Shown here: positions 47,086 to 58,745 of the stretch, piece after piece
How positions within the stretch are numbered: the first letter of the stretch is position 1
Layout: every line of letters starts with the position of its first letter
Assembly (NCBI GenBank): GCA_008694505.1
Contig: VZDJ01001247.1
Span: 635,588-699,587 of the forward strand
From: Cyanoderma ruficeps
Lineage: Eukaryota; Chordata; Aves; Passeriformes; Timaliidae
DNA: 64,000 nucleotides
Reading direction: 5' to 3'
The notes under the pieces: model-generated
The model's database searches: none
Seen by the model: the letters and a program-made list of their open reading frames with translations, nothing else
What the model was told of the DNA's origin: nothing
Translations under genes and position numbers: made by a program

Positions 47086-47814
47086 TATCTCTCCTCATCG
47101 GTGCAAATCCAACCCATCTCCTACCCAATCAGGGAACAGGACAGGATTATGACCAACTCAAGTGCTTAATTTCACTGGAAGTCTTTGGTGCTTTGGAAGA
47201 AGAAAATACCAATATTTTACACTCATTCAGATTTGAGAAGGAGGCTTTAATAACATTAATATCTTTCTGCCTGACAGGTTATGAAAACTTAATCCTTTGG
47301 CAATGCAGTGAGGTACAAGCACTCATCAATTAAGTTTCATGGCCTCACTGTCTGAGGTGTGTTTTGTTTGCTTGTATCACTGCAAAATAAACAGCCAAAT
47401 GACCAAATAAATGCCAGCCCAATGTGTGAGAGGATGCAACTGGAAGGAAAAAAACCCAACTTTTTTATGTTTTTTTAACCTTCAGTTAAAACCTCAAATA
47501 AATGTCATTTTATTCCTCTACTCAGTAATATCAGTGGGTTTTCTGTCTGTAGTTTTCAGTGGATTAGTTATTATTATTTTTAGGGAACAATAGATAGGAC
47601 AGCTTGGCACTGACCTCATGTCACGATGCTGCTGTATTAATGACACTAAGGTGCATAATTAAGAGGAAGATATAATAATCAGTAAAATTTTGAACCCTAA
47701 CAAAAAAATAACAATGACACCAGCAACCATGAGAAGTGGTGATGGATAAAAATGGTAAAATATGACCTAAACTGAACAAGTTACTGACTGATGTACATCA
47801 TACTTACATGGTTT
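47086..47814. other. No recognised feature
   Basis: AT-rich, short open frames only. Confidence 0.45.
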
Positions 47815-47873
47815 CTGAGCAACTTGGGCTAGTGGAAGGTGTCCCTGCCCATGGTGTGAGGGTGAAAGTGGAT
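47815..47873 (+). mobile_element. CR1 LINE, 5' part of a copy split by an LTR
   Basis: 'gagcaacttgggctagtgga' and 'aggtgtccctgcccatgg' are CR1; the element continues after the LTR at 48316. Confidence 0.8.
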
Positions 47874-48315
47874 TGATGCCTTGGGAAGGCTGACCTGGAA
47901 CAGAGACTGGACAGAGCTGGAGAATAAAGTATATACTTACTGAAAGGCTTTTAGGATTCACCTTGGGCAGGACAAGAGCCTGACCAGGGCTACACCCAAG
48001 GTGGACTAAGAATGGTCACAAAATGGCTGACCGGTCACGAGGTCCCACACTTTTATGTTTTGGTCCATTTGCATATTGGGGTTTAATTGTCCAATTACAG
48101 CTTCAGGTTGTGAGGTCCCATCCTTCTTGTTCCTCCCTTGAGTCCACCCTTGTTTGTGCTGCTGGTCCTGAAAGTTGTCCTTGGTCTTCAGCAGGAAAAG
48201 GATTTGTTTTGTCTCCCTGCTCTGTGCACAGCTGAGTGACACTGAATGTGAGGCTCAGAACTGCCCCCCTGGGCAGCACAGAACCTGAAATACGTGAAAA
48301 ATAAAACTTAAGGCA
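47874..48315 (-). mobile_element. 442-bp solo LTR, copy A, nested in CR1
   Basis: On the minus strand it starts TGCCTTAAG and ends GGCATCA. It is nearly the same as 53885-54326, also 442 bp, with roughly 35 differences by eye. The promoter word is degraded here (ACATAAAAG) and the polyadenylation signal is mutated (AGTAAG in place of AATAAA). CR1 lies on both sides, so this is an independent insertion. I could not find a clean target-site duplication; a few CR1 bases appear lost on the right. Confidence 0.85.
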
Positions 48316-48358
48316 TCCTTAAGGTTCCTTCCAACCCATTCTGGGACTCTGTGATTCT
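48316..48358 (+). mobile_element. CR1 LINE, 3' part of the split copy
   Basis: 'ttaaggttccttccaaccca' and 'ttctgggactctgtgattct' are the CR1 terminus, completing the copy begun at 47815. Confidence 0.85.
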
Positions 48359-48719
48359 TTGCATTTCACAGTTACTGTGATTATCTGAACTGCTGTAGAC
48401 AAGCCATTACAACCAAACCTTAATGCATCATCTGCCTCAAAACACAGACATTGTCACTGTCTCCACACCCAGCTTACAGCCTCCGCTACACCAAGAGGAT
48501 GAAGTGTGGAAAGATGAAGTGGGGTGAAGGAATTCCAGACAAATCACAGAAGAGATGAGTATAGTTACATGTATATAGAAACTTGATCCATAACAGGGAG
48601 ATAAATCTTCCTTTCTGACCATGAGGTCAGTGGCTCCAATGGTCCTTCCAACCCTGAGACCTTTTGCATTGATTGTTTAAGCAGGGAAAGACCAGAAAAC
48701 CTTTTGATCCACTCATAGC
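48359..48719. other. No clear feature, possible CR1 echo
   Basis: 'gtggctccaatggtccttcc' near 48630 resembles a CR1 tail but is isolated. Confidence 0.35.
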
Positions 48720-48858
48720 ACCCCTGGGAGTGTTCAACAAACGTGTGAATGTGGCACTTGGGGACATGGGTTAGTGGTGGTGCTGGTTGGTGCTTGGACT
48801 GGATGATCTCAGAGGTGTTTCCCACCCTTAATGATTCCGTGCATGATTCCATGATTCC
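48720..48858 (+). mobile_element. CR1 LINE 3' end with terminal repeats
   Basis: 'ggcacttggggacatgggtt', 'gcttggactggatgatctca' and 'cccacccttaatgattccgt' followed by two CATGATTC units. Confidence 0.88.
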
Positions 48859-49961
48859 CAGCAGATGAAACACAGAATGTGGGAGCGCAGCAGAGACCTG
48901 AATGAATTTCAAACAACTTGCCCTGATCTGACATATTCCAGAACACAGAGGTTCTTCTCTCTATGATGATCCCAGGAATTCTGGGGCATTCTGTAATCTT
49001 AGGCTACTTTCTACATCCCTCAAAGCTGTCTAGCATGGAACAGCTGGAAGTGGGATAAAGCATTGAGCCGCAGGACTCTCAAGATGAATCCTGGTCCTAT
49101 GCTGTACCTGGAATCACTGCAGATTTTCTCCAGATTTTAGGGCTCTGCAATGAGAAACACTTGATCAGACATGAGAAATGCCCATTGTTTGTGCAGCAAG
49201 AAATTGAGACCCAGGCAAGGTGTAACAGCCAGGATCTGTTGTGGGTATTTTGGATAATGTGGATATTTTTTCCATTTTGTACATGTGTGTCTATGGCCGT
49301 GTGTTCATGCATGCAGACTTATCTACCATCAGATGACATCCAGAACTATTCTAGACTTTGGTAATCGTGTAAACCTCAGCTCTTCTCAGTTCCCATAGCA
49401 ACAGAACACTGCACTGAGATAGGAGTAGCCTTCCCTTGATATGATTTTGATCAGCTCTTTCTGTTGTAAATTAATATCAAATTGGAAGTCAATAACAAAT
49501 GAAAATACCTTTCAAAGCAGCAGCCAGGGATGTGAACAGTGTGAGGGGCAGGAAGAATTAAACTATTCAGCTATTAGCTGCTTCTACTAGAAAGCAGGCT
49601 AATACACAGAGAAAACTACTGATTTTTATGGAAACTCAGTGTAAAACAGCTTTCAGGAGCATTTCAGTGCAGAACCAGTCATTTAAACTGCATGCAGAAT
49701 GATGAGCTATAGTTTCGTCTTTGCATCTTAAGGCCTTCATTCCCAGCTTTTAATCAGACATTGCTTAACTCGTGTTTATCTCAAGGACCTGGTGATTAGA
49801 GGTGACACGTTGCCATAAATCCCCTACACACACTCCTCAAGGCAGAGACACATTTAGGGCCTCCCTTCACAAAAAAGCCAACAACCTGCAAGAAAAAGTG
49901 AAAGGGAAATTGCAGTGGAAACTGTGGAGGACTTGCACAAAAATACATTGTTCTTGGTCAT
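48859..49961. other. No recognised gene or repeat
   Basis: AT-rich; short open frames only. Confidence 0.45.
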
Positions 49962-50072
49962 GAATCACAAAATCCCAGAATGGTTTGGGTTGGAAGGGAC
50001 CTCATAGATCATCTTGTTCCACCCCCTGCTGTGTGCAGGGACACTTTCCTTGGTTGCTTCAAACCCCCGAGA
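49962..50072 (-). mobile_element. CR1 LINE 3' end
   Basis: 'aatcacaaaatcccagaatg', 'gtttgggttggaagggacct' and 'catagatcatcttgttccac' in reverse complement. Strongly preserved terminus, heavily 5'-truncated. Confidence 0.93.
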
Positions 50073-51349
50073 TGATGGCACCATCTGCCTGTTTATAAAG
50101 GATTCAGAACATGTTAATTGGGTTAAAACTACATGGAAGAAATTAATTAAGTTTAATCTGGGAGAAAAAAAATGCTTCTATGACTTTGGAGCCAGCATGC
50201 CTAAGTACTGAAATAGAAACCAGGGAAATCTAACCTGGAAAGTCATATTTGTCATGAAAGATTACATCCAAATAGGCAAGGAATAAACAACTCCATGAAC
50301 CCCATTATTACAAGGCCTCTCTAACCAAATGTTCTTTTCCTTTTGGAAATTCTGCCAGTGAAATGACTACCCAGCAGACAAAGCTTTTGCCCACATGCTG
50401 CTGTTCTGATTGCAAAACTCCTGGTGCACCATGCACAGACAGACATTAAATACAGTTTATGCCTCCCCACAGCTCTTTTTCTTAGCATGAATCCCCCGTG
50501 ACTCCAACGGAAAAGCTCCAATGGAAATAAAAGCAATGATCCCAATTTAGCTGTAAATTTCAGGGATATGTGTGGTTGTATGTGTTACTTCTATAAATAT
50601 CAATGAGCTTGCTGTGAAAACAAGAGTCAGAGAATTCCAACTTAGGCTACCAGCCTTTCCTTTTGAATGTATAATCATTCATTTTTCTACAAGATGGACT
50701 TTAGCCTCTAATTTTTAAAGTTCAGGTTTTCTGTTCATGAACAGATCTGTTAAAACATATTCTTCAAAAAGCCAGCACTCTACCCTGATAATGGGAAAAA
50801 GACAGCACATACCCAAAGATCTATATTCTGGCTCTCCTTGAGTCATCCAATAAAATAATAAGAAGAAACTCAAGAAAAATCAAAAAAGTAAACAATTCTG
50901 AGTTGACTTTTTTTACATTGGAGGCAGCTTGTCATGGAAAACTCCAGTGCACGGCACTCACTGTCTCTAGGCAGTGATTTTGGAAGATGTCCCACATTGG
51001 ATGTGGCTTGTGGGGCCACTTCTATTGACTCCTTGCAATGTGCCTTGCCAAAAAATATGAGACTCAAAAAGAGCGCTGTAAATTCATTAATCTCATAGAG
51101 CAATTAGTGTAAAATCTAGTGAGTGCTAAATGATTGCAAATGAATTAGTTGCAACATAACATTTAATTTTCAGTAGTGTGCTCATTTATTTATGTGACAC
51201 TGCAAACTTTACAAGGCAAATGCAAATATTTAGACCCTGATCCTGCAACTGCCATGAAAGAAAACAGTTTTTCCTCACTTTTCTACCAAAACTGAAAGTT
51301 TTTGATTGACAGTCAAGAGCTACATGGAAGAAGGATAGAAGTTACTTCT
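50073..51349. other. No recognised gene or repeat
   Basis: AT-rich DNA. Open frames under 80 codons. Confidence 0.45.
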
Positions 51350-51755
51350 TTAGAGTGGCTGGATTTGGTGATCAAAGGGATGGAGCAGAGGAAAGGCTGG
51401 ATAATTGGGAATGTTCAGCCTGGAGAGGAGAAGCTCTGGGGTGACCTAATAGTGACATTTCAGTGCCTGAAGGACCTGATGGGAAATGTGAGGAGAGAAA
51501 TTTATATGGGATGTAATGACAGGACAAGGGAGAATGGCTTCCCACTGCCAGAGGGCAGGGTTACATGGGATACTAGTAAGGAATTCTTCCCTTTTAGGGT
51601 GGGGAGGCCCTGGCACAGGGTGCCCAGAGAAGCTGTGGCTGCCCCTGGATCCCTGGAAGTGTCCAAGGCCAGGCTGGACTGGGCTTGAAGCAACCTGGGA
51701 CAGTGGAAGGTGTCCCTGCCCATGGCAGGGGGTGGCACTGGATGGGCTTTAAGGT
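51350..51755 (+). mobile_element. CR1 LINE 3' UTR lacking its terminus
   Basis: 'atgttcagcctggagaggag', 'ggtggggaggccctggcaca', 'gtgtccaaggccaggctgga' and 'ggcactggatgggctttaag', ending abruptly at 'gtcc' without the octamer tail. It is closely similar to the copy at 31478. A 128-codon frame across it is not a gene. Confidence 0.92.
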
Positions 51756-53736
51756 CCATCTGGGAATAAAGTTAAAAAAACCTCAACTTACCATGTTTAA
51801 ATATTTGAGCAGGTTGCAGAGATTTTGGGAATCTTTGGTGCCTTTCAAGATCCATGGGACCTGCTCTGCAGTCTGAGAGAATTGTCATGAAAAGTTGGGT
51901 TTTATTGAGAAATCTCTCTGACTTTTCTAACTTATCTTATACCTTTGAGCTTACTGCCATTCCATTCCCTATTTCCCTCCCTTCCTTCTTAATCCAGGAG
52001 AAAGTATGGATCTTATGAAGTACCTTGCTCTTGGATTCTCAGCAGGAGAAGATCCCCACAGAGCCAACCACAAACACACTTCTCTGCATCTGCTCTTATT
52101 GTCCCCCACATTTTCTCCTAATTTCCATTCAGAAAAATGAATATATAATTGCACCGTTCTTTTAACCCAGAATAACTTCAATATTCTTTTTAAAATGTCC
52201 ATTGGAGAAAATTCTTAGCTGATGTGACTTGATTTATTAAAAATCAAGTTGAAGGAAATAGGTTCATCCTTACCAATAGGACTTTCCTCACTTTTTTAAG
52301 AGAAAACAAGTAGATGTCCCTTTTAATTGAGAAAGTACCTCCAATCATTGGTTGAATATATTAGTTTTAACTAATAATTCATTCATCAGGGACACTATGC
52401 CAAATTAATTGTAAAGAAGGAATGAAGCATTAACATTTAAACACCTATTACACTATTCTTGAAATAGCTTAAGTGGCTGTATTAAAATAACACAGCAACG
52501 CTTAAATCAACAATTCCTGTCTTTTAAGTTCAGCTGCCTCCATCCATCCTACCAGCAAGATAATTAAGAACTGGTCCTTTTGCCTTTTGGCTACTAATTG
52601 GTTATAATGAACAGCAAATACAACCAGAGAAATAGCTCAATATATTCTCTTAATAGGTATATTTAAAAACTGAACAGAAAATGAGAGGGATAGACTTGAA
52701 AAAAAAATTCTTAAAACAACAAAAAAAGGAAATCTGCCTTAAAATCCAACACAAAACACATAGGTTTTGTTCCTATGCTTTATTTTTATATTTATGTATT
52801 TATTTTTCTCATTTTGCTCTTTACCAAGCTTCCCCTAGGGTTTTCTCGAGGACTTGTATTATCTGAAGTCTATTAAAGGAATGCTGAAATGCCCTGTGAT
52901 TTTTCCCCCTTTTACATTCTTTTGAAGAACCCATTTCTTGTCTTGCAGCTATTGAATTGAATGAAAAGACTACATTATGTACCAATCATGCTTTAACATC
53001 TAAAAGTGCAGTTTACATTTACTCCTAAGCCTGGGAAGGTAGAGAAGAACAAAGCCTATGTGCTCAGATTTTAAGATCTGTGTGGTTCTGACTTATTATT
53101 TGAGAAATCATTTCTGGCACTGTTTAAATGAACACTTTGCATTAACTGGCTACACTGATGTGTTTCCCATAAAAAAAAAAATTAAATGAGGAAAAAGAAA
53201 CAAGAAAAGAAGACATAAAGGTTGCTCAGGCTCATAAGCATCTTTAAATATTGCAGGGTCTGTAGTTTTCTGTAAGAAAACATGAGTAGTTTTCTGCCCT
53301 TCTATCACCCTAACAAGAAAATCCAGGGTGCAAAACATTTGAGTAGTTGTGTGAAATTTTCACTTCCAATTTGTGCTCCTGCTCTTCATTTTGAATATGG
53401 AAAAGTGTCGGGAAGAAAGGGACAGTGACAGAATTGAATGAAGTGTCACTTACAGGCCACAGCACCACAAGATCTCTCAGTGACTGGAATTAGTAAATGT
53501 TAAATTCAGAATTTGGCCACGTGATTTGGCAGAAACTCAGCTCTGGGAGCTGGGGTCAGGCTGAGGGTGTATTGCTAACGCAGACAGCAATTTCTGCAGA
53601 AGGCACAAGGATATTGTGGGTTTATAAAGTTGATGAAAACAAAATGTCAGCAATAAACGGAAGGCTTAATATTTCAGGCAACTATTTCTTCACAAACTGT
53701 CAGGCAAATATTTTAGTTCCCTGGGGGCTATGTCTT
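51756..53736. other. AT-rich DNA with no recognised gene
   Basis: Includes A-runs at 52700-52730 and 53170-53181. No repeats or coding motifs recognised. Confidence 0.45.
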
Positions 53737-53760
53737 GTCCTTCCTTCCTTCCTTNTCCTC
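53737..53760. repeat. (CTTC)n microsatellite with one unknown base
   Basis: TTCC units with N at 53755; the length is not certain. Confidence 0.85.
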
Positions 53761-53884
53761 TGCATCCTCCCCAAACAGCAGAGAGGGGATGGGGAGCTCT
53801 GGTCACCCCATGATGTTCCACCTCTGTCCCTTCTTCCTCTTCCCACTTTGGCCCTGGGTGAGCCCATGAGCTGCAATCCTGCAG

Positions 53885-54326
53885 TGATGCCTTGGGAAGG
53901 CTGACCTGGAACAGAGACTGGGCAGAGCTAGAGAATAAAGCAGGGATTTATTGAAAGGCCTCCAGGATCCACCTGGGGCAGGACAGGGCCTGACCAGGGC
54001 TACACCCAAGGTGGACTGAGAATGGTCACAAAATGGCTGACCAGTCACAAGGTCCCACACTTTTATAAGTTTTGGTCCATTTGCATATTGGGGTTTAATT
54101 GTCCAATTACAGCTCCAGGTTGTGAGGTCCCATCCTTCTTGTTCCTCCCTTCAGTCCACCATTGTTTGTGTTTTTGGGCCTGAAAGTTGTCCTTGGTCTT
54201 CAGCAGGAAAAGGATTTGTTTTGTCTCCCTGCTCTGTGAAGAGCTGAGTGACACTGAATGTGAGGCTCAGAACTGCCCCCCTGGGCAGCACAGAATCTGC
54301 AAATATGAAAACTAAAGCTTAAGACA
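53885..54326 (-). mobile_element. 442-bp solo LTR, copy B
   Basis: The same family and length as 47874-48315. On the minus strand it has an intact promoter word TTATAAAAG (near 54065), an AATAAATCC signal (near 53945), starts TGTCTTAAG and ends GGCATCA. GCAG occurs at both edges but not in a clean duplication. No retroviral coding region follows, so it is solo. The better-kept signals make it the more promoter-like of the two. Confidence 0.87.
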
Positions 54327-56960
54327 TTAGCAGGATCACCCTGCTCCAGGGTGGGACTCCATAGTCACCAGGGTCCTTCCTCTCCACAGACCTGCTCCAC
54401 AAAATGCAGGGTAAAATCTGCTCCAGCACCTGGAAAATCTCCCCCCCTTCTTTTCTGATCTTCGTGTCTACATTTTGTATCTCACATTTTCCCCTTCGCT
54501 CCTCACTGCCTGTGCGAGTGTTTTCCTCCTTCATATATTTTCAGAGCCGAGCAGCCCTGTGCACCTCCCCCCTGTCCTCCAAAAATCCTGGCCACTGACA
54601 TCACTGACTGGAACTCTCTATCCCATTTCAGTCTCTGATAGGAACTTCTTTATCTTCATCCACTTCTTAGGAAAGGAATTAGCTGAATAATCAGCAATTT
54701 AGATGGTAAGAGTTGGAGGTTATAGCCATAATGAAGTTCTGTGGCCTGAGAGAGCAGCTGGAGGAATAAATTCAGATTATTTGTTCCTGGCAGAGCAGGC
54801 ATACCTGGCAGCATGGCACAAAAAATAACATATATTTCTCTTACAGATCAGTTTAAATAATTCTGGACAGTTTTCTCCACCTGCTTTTGTCTGGGTAACA
54901 AAGTGATTGTTTTAGAAAGAATAAATAATAAAAGTAACAACTTCTGGGACTTATAAACACTGCAAATGGTGAATTGAAATTGCACTTTTTATTTCTGGAG
55001 GATAAAGGAGTATTTCATTAGGTTGGTAGTCAGTACTCTTTTGATAGGAGAATTGCAAGCTTTGTATATGTTGTGTTATGTCTGCATTAACAAGACCAAC
55101 TGATACCTCCCTCAAATCATTTGGAATTTGCCCTGTATCCACATGGAAAAGTGTTTCATGTGGTTGATAGAGAGGCCAAAACTGGCTCAGGTTATGCTCA
55201 CAACGTCCAGGGTAAATCTGGGAGTGTCAGGAGCTCAGTTTTAATGCTGGAAATCTGCCTTAGAGGGTTTCTGGCACGAATGTGGTTTTCAAACTGTTTA
55301 TTTTATTATGTGAACTTCAATTACTCAGGTGACTGTGGGGACATTTCAGGATGGTCCCTACAACAAACAACAGCAGCTATAAAAGTCACTCTCCATGCAG
55401 CCAAAGCAGAGGCAAGTGACACCAATAAATTGTTATTAGACAGAGTATAATTAATATATTTGGGCTCAGGACAAACTAATAAGTGTAGTAACACAGTGTA
55501 ACCAGGGACTATAAACAGGGTTGGCAAATCCAGACACGCTGCACAGAAGGATGAGCAATGAGACAGCAACAAATAGGACACAGGTAAGTGATAAAAATTT
55601 GAAATAGTCATCTCTAAGAAAAAGATGAGCATAAGGGGATGAATAAGGACCGAACTTCCCCCCAGCAAGAGACAGACAAGGATGTTTGTTGAAGCCAGAA
55701 AACCAAATTAATATGAGGAGCAGCTGAGGTTCCACTTTAGGGGATTTGGGCAGAAACATAAAAATATCACAATTGTGATATTGTGAAGAATATTATGAAG
55801 AAAAGAACATTGAAAAAAATAAAAAAGGTTCACGTTGGTTTCAACTTCTCACAGACCCCTCAAGGCCTAAGTGACCAAGAACCATGGAGGATGTGTCCAT
55901 CTCCATTTCTAAAGCACCAGTTCCATGGTAGCAATGTCTATAGATAATTTTAAAGCAATTTTTGAAGACCAGCAGCTCTGTATTTGTAGATGGCAAATAA
56001 CGTGTAAGAACAAACAACTGGTTAGGGAATTTATTGTCCATGAAGGAATTTAATGAAGTTTAATTTTTTTTTTATTTTAAAACTAGTTTGGTTATCAGTT
56101 TTCTAAACACCTCCATCATGACTATTTCGAATTCCCTGATCAATAGGTAATGCATTCACACAAGCACATATAGATTGCTCTGCAACATTAACATGGATTT
56201 TGCTGTAGGTAAGGGCTTTGAGCTCTGACAGGGCCACTTTTTACAAAATATGTGATTTCTCTTGGCCAAGATGGATTGCTGAGCTTTCTTGGGTAAAGAC
56301 AGGAATAATTACTCTAAGCTGAAGGGTGATGGAGCCTTACTGCAATAAATGCTGCTCTACTGAATAAATTGAAGAGTTTCACACTGAAGCTTCCTAGCAA
56401 TCACCAGGATAGCTGTAGTGCAGCAGCTCAGAGGTCATTTAGACAGAATCTCTTTTTTCAGCAGTGAGCAAAAACAGATTCAGGGGGGAAAACACAAGAA
56501 AAAGGCAATGATACAACTCCCCTGAATATATTGTTGTCCCAGCCTCTGACCAAAGGTCTTCAGGAGAGTCATTAAACACCTCTCCTAACCCTCCAGTGCT
56601 TTGCTCTCCAATATTCCTGCTCAGTTTTCCCTTACATTTGACCCCACACAGTTCTGTGATAACAGCTCCCCACAGGTCCCATGAATCCATTGCCAAAGCT
56701 GGGGTTTGTCAGCCTCGAGCTGCCTGTGTCACCATGGAATGTTTCCCGTCCCTCCTGCCACCTCATTCCTCAACTCAGTCTCTTTTCTGGTCTGCAGGAC
56801 AACCCAGGAAGCCATTCCTCAACTATGCCTGGAAGATCAACCTGATGTGTCACAGAAACAAGTCCTGTCTCCTCTTTTAGATGAGGCAGTTTTTTAGAAT
56901 AGATAAATTAAGCAAATTGTCCAGTGCTACAGATGGTCGAATAAAGCAATGTATGTTCAC
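54327..56960. other. No recognised gene
   Basis: The part 54335-54620 is C-rich and may be an unrecognised repeat. At 55121-55759 overlapping open frames of about 100 codons on both strands have no motif. The rest is AT-rich. Confidence 0.4.
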
Positions 56961-57161
56961 AGCCAGCAGATGTGTCATGGTTCAGTGAGAATGGGAATTT
57001 GGGGAAAAGTGGGACTTGCTGATCTTTTCTAACCTTACACAACTCCATGATTCCTTGATTGTGTGAATCGAAGGATGTTTTGCCATTTAGCAGTTTTATT
57101 AATCTGAGTTGAAGTAATTGTCTATGTAACTTTCCAGGAAGAAAAGGGTGCCATTGTCCGA
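56961..57161 (+). repeat. Duplicated segment, copy 1, left part (includes a CR1 tail)
   Basis: From AGCCAGCAGATGTG onward this matches 61721-61926. The first 100 bp contain a worn CR1 3' end ('gggacttgctgatctt', 'ttctaaccttacacaa'); the remainder is single-copy-type DNA. Because CR1 and the DNA after it match together, the relation is a duplication and not two CR1 insertions. Confidence 0.85.
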
Positions 57162-57463
57162 TGATGCTGTTTTACATTACAGCGACACAGACTCTGAGAT
57201 TCAGAGGGCTAAAAATGACTTTTCTATTTTTGGGATGTGTCTCATTTTTGTACTGTTTTACACAGACCAATTCGATTGGTGAAACAGAGACAAACCTCTT
57301 CAATCACATTGGTCAGACCAGAGGGACATCAAGAAGTCCCTCCTAGGAAAAGGAATTAATACCATAGGTATGGTTACAAAAACACTTCCCCTGTTTACAG
57401 AAAATTCCCTGGGAAAAGAATTTCAGAAAACCAAAACACCTCAGGCATGAAACCAGGGCTACA
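57162..57463 (-). mobile_element. Solo LTR of an ERVK-like endogenous retrovirus inside a duplicated segment
   Basis: A 302-bp element, reverse complement of the same family as 27619-27921, starting (minus strand) TGTAGCCCTGG and ending ACAGCATCA. Flanks are GTCCGA (57156-57161) and GTCCAG (57464-57469), an imperfect 6-bp target-site duplication. The paralogous segment at 61721 lacks the element and reads GTCCAG at the same point, which confirms the insertion site exactly. Confidence 0.92.
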
Positions 57464-57631
57464 GTCCAGCAACAAAATGCTGTGTGTTATCAGACTGCTT
57501 TGTTTGGATGATCACAGAAATAATTTCAGAAGATGATACACTGATTAGGGACATAGGTAGACTTGAAATGGATTGAAATATAATTGGTTGCACACCATAA
57601 TTTCTGTGGATTAATATTTATCCCAGTCTGG
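57464..57631 (+). repeat. Duplicated segment, copy 1, right part
   Basis: Continues the match after the LTR: 'gtccagcaacaaaatgctgt', 'gactgctttgtttggatgat', 'aatataattggttgcacacc'. It ends near 'cccagtctgg', corresponding to 62088. Confidence 0.9.
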
Positions 57632-57889
57632 GATTTGCTCAGGTTGAATATGAGTATTTCAGATTCTGGAAATTATCTGCAGAGAGTGAGCAGGAGCAAA
57701 ATCCGCTTCACAGCTCCTGACACCAATCCAATGAGTACAAAGTAACCTGCATTCATTTCTGTCCAAGCACAATACTTACTAGAAATAACTGAGTTTGGGT
57801 TTGTTTCATGTATTTTCCATCTGTCTGAACATAAATAAAGGAGATTTGTCTACAAACACGGTTTAGAACTCAGCGCCAGAAATACATTT

Positions 57890-57985
57890 CACAGAATGAT
57901 GAAATCACAGAATATCCCCAGCTGGAAGGGACCCACAAGGACCATGGAGTCCAACTCCTGGCTCTGCAAATATTTGTCACCAAGA
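57890..57985 (-). mobile_element. CR1 LINE 3' end
   Basis: 'gaaatcacagaatatcccca' then 'gctggaagggacccacaagg' and 'accatggagtccaactcctg' in reverse complement, a CR1 subfamily with the 'gctggaagggacccac' terminus. Confidence 0.85.
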
Positions 57986-58042
57986 GCTCAGTAGACTTGT
58001 GCCAGTGGACTTCCATAACCGTACTTGGGCTGATTCTTTAAT

Positions 58043-58082
58043 AACAAACAACAACAACAACAACAACAACAACAATAATAAA
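58043..58082. repeat. (AAC)n microsatellite
   Basis: About eleven AAC units ending in AATAATAAA. Confidence 0.93.
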
Positions 58083-58149
58083 CAGTTTCAAGTCTCACTT
58101 TGTTGATAAATATCTTCTCACTGTTGTGTTTGTCTCAGTCCTTGCCAAG

Positions 58150-58745
58150 ATTCAAGATTGTTAAAAGTCCCCAGCCCTCTAAAAGCCCTGAGCCATGTCG
58201 CAGAAAGAAGCAGAGTCCTTCAAGGCCTTGTTCTCAGTTCTCGTGTGTTGTTCATTATTTGGTGTCTCACAATTTGCTCCGCACCCAGCCGAGGTCNNNN
58301 NNNNNNNNNNNNNNNNNNNNNNNNNNNNNNNNNNNNNNNNNTTCTACCCTAATCCAATAGCCTAAAACTACTTTGTGTCATCACCACCCCAGAGGATAGA
58401 AGACAAAGAAGAAGAAAAAAGATCTAGAGCAACACCCTAAATTCTCCATCTTGTCCCCCATTCATCTCTATTCTAAAAATTCTTAAACTACAAAATTTCT
58501 CACCCCATGCTGTACTAAACTACTACTTTCACACTTTTGACGTTTGCAATTCCTCTCTCAGTGTTAGAAGCTTCTCCCATAAACTAAAATCAAACTCAAT
58601 GTCTTTCTGAACTCTGTGCCAAAGTCTCCAACCCCCCTGGACCGGCTCCACACTTTCCTGTCCAGGGTCCGAACTCCCTTTCTCAAGTCCCAGGTCATCC
58701 AAAGGGATGCTCTGGACTCCAACACTCACCACCACCAAACAATGA
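58150..58745 (-). mobile_element. Probable ERV LTR containing an assembly gap
   Basis: On the minus strand the part left of the gap reads 'ccaaataatgaacaacacac' then 'gagaactgagaacaaggcct' and 'gcgacatggctcagggc', which resembles the polyadenylation and U5 part of a passerine LTR. The part right of the gap (58342-58745) would be U3. Edges and target-site duplication are not visible. It could instead be an internal viral leader. Confidence 0.5.
58297..58341. other. Assembly gap (45 N)
   Basis: A run of 45 unknown bases. A small gap of this kind inside an LTR usually marks a base-composition or repeat difficulty; its true length is unknown. Confidence 0.98.

Noticed and set aside
46445..47128. 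227-codon minus-strand open frame
   Set aside because: Antisense shadow of the CR1 ORF2 fragment, whose plus-strand translation matches the family.
47874..54326. A provirus with paired LTRs
   Set aside because: The left LTR is embedded in a CR1 that continues on its inner side, and no viral coding sequence is recognisable between the two.
55121..55759. Overlapping frames of about 100 codons on both strands
   Set aside because: No motif, no splice context, and frames on opposite strands cannot be distinguished by any coding signal.
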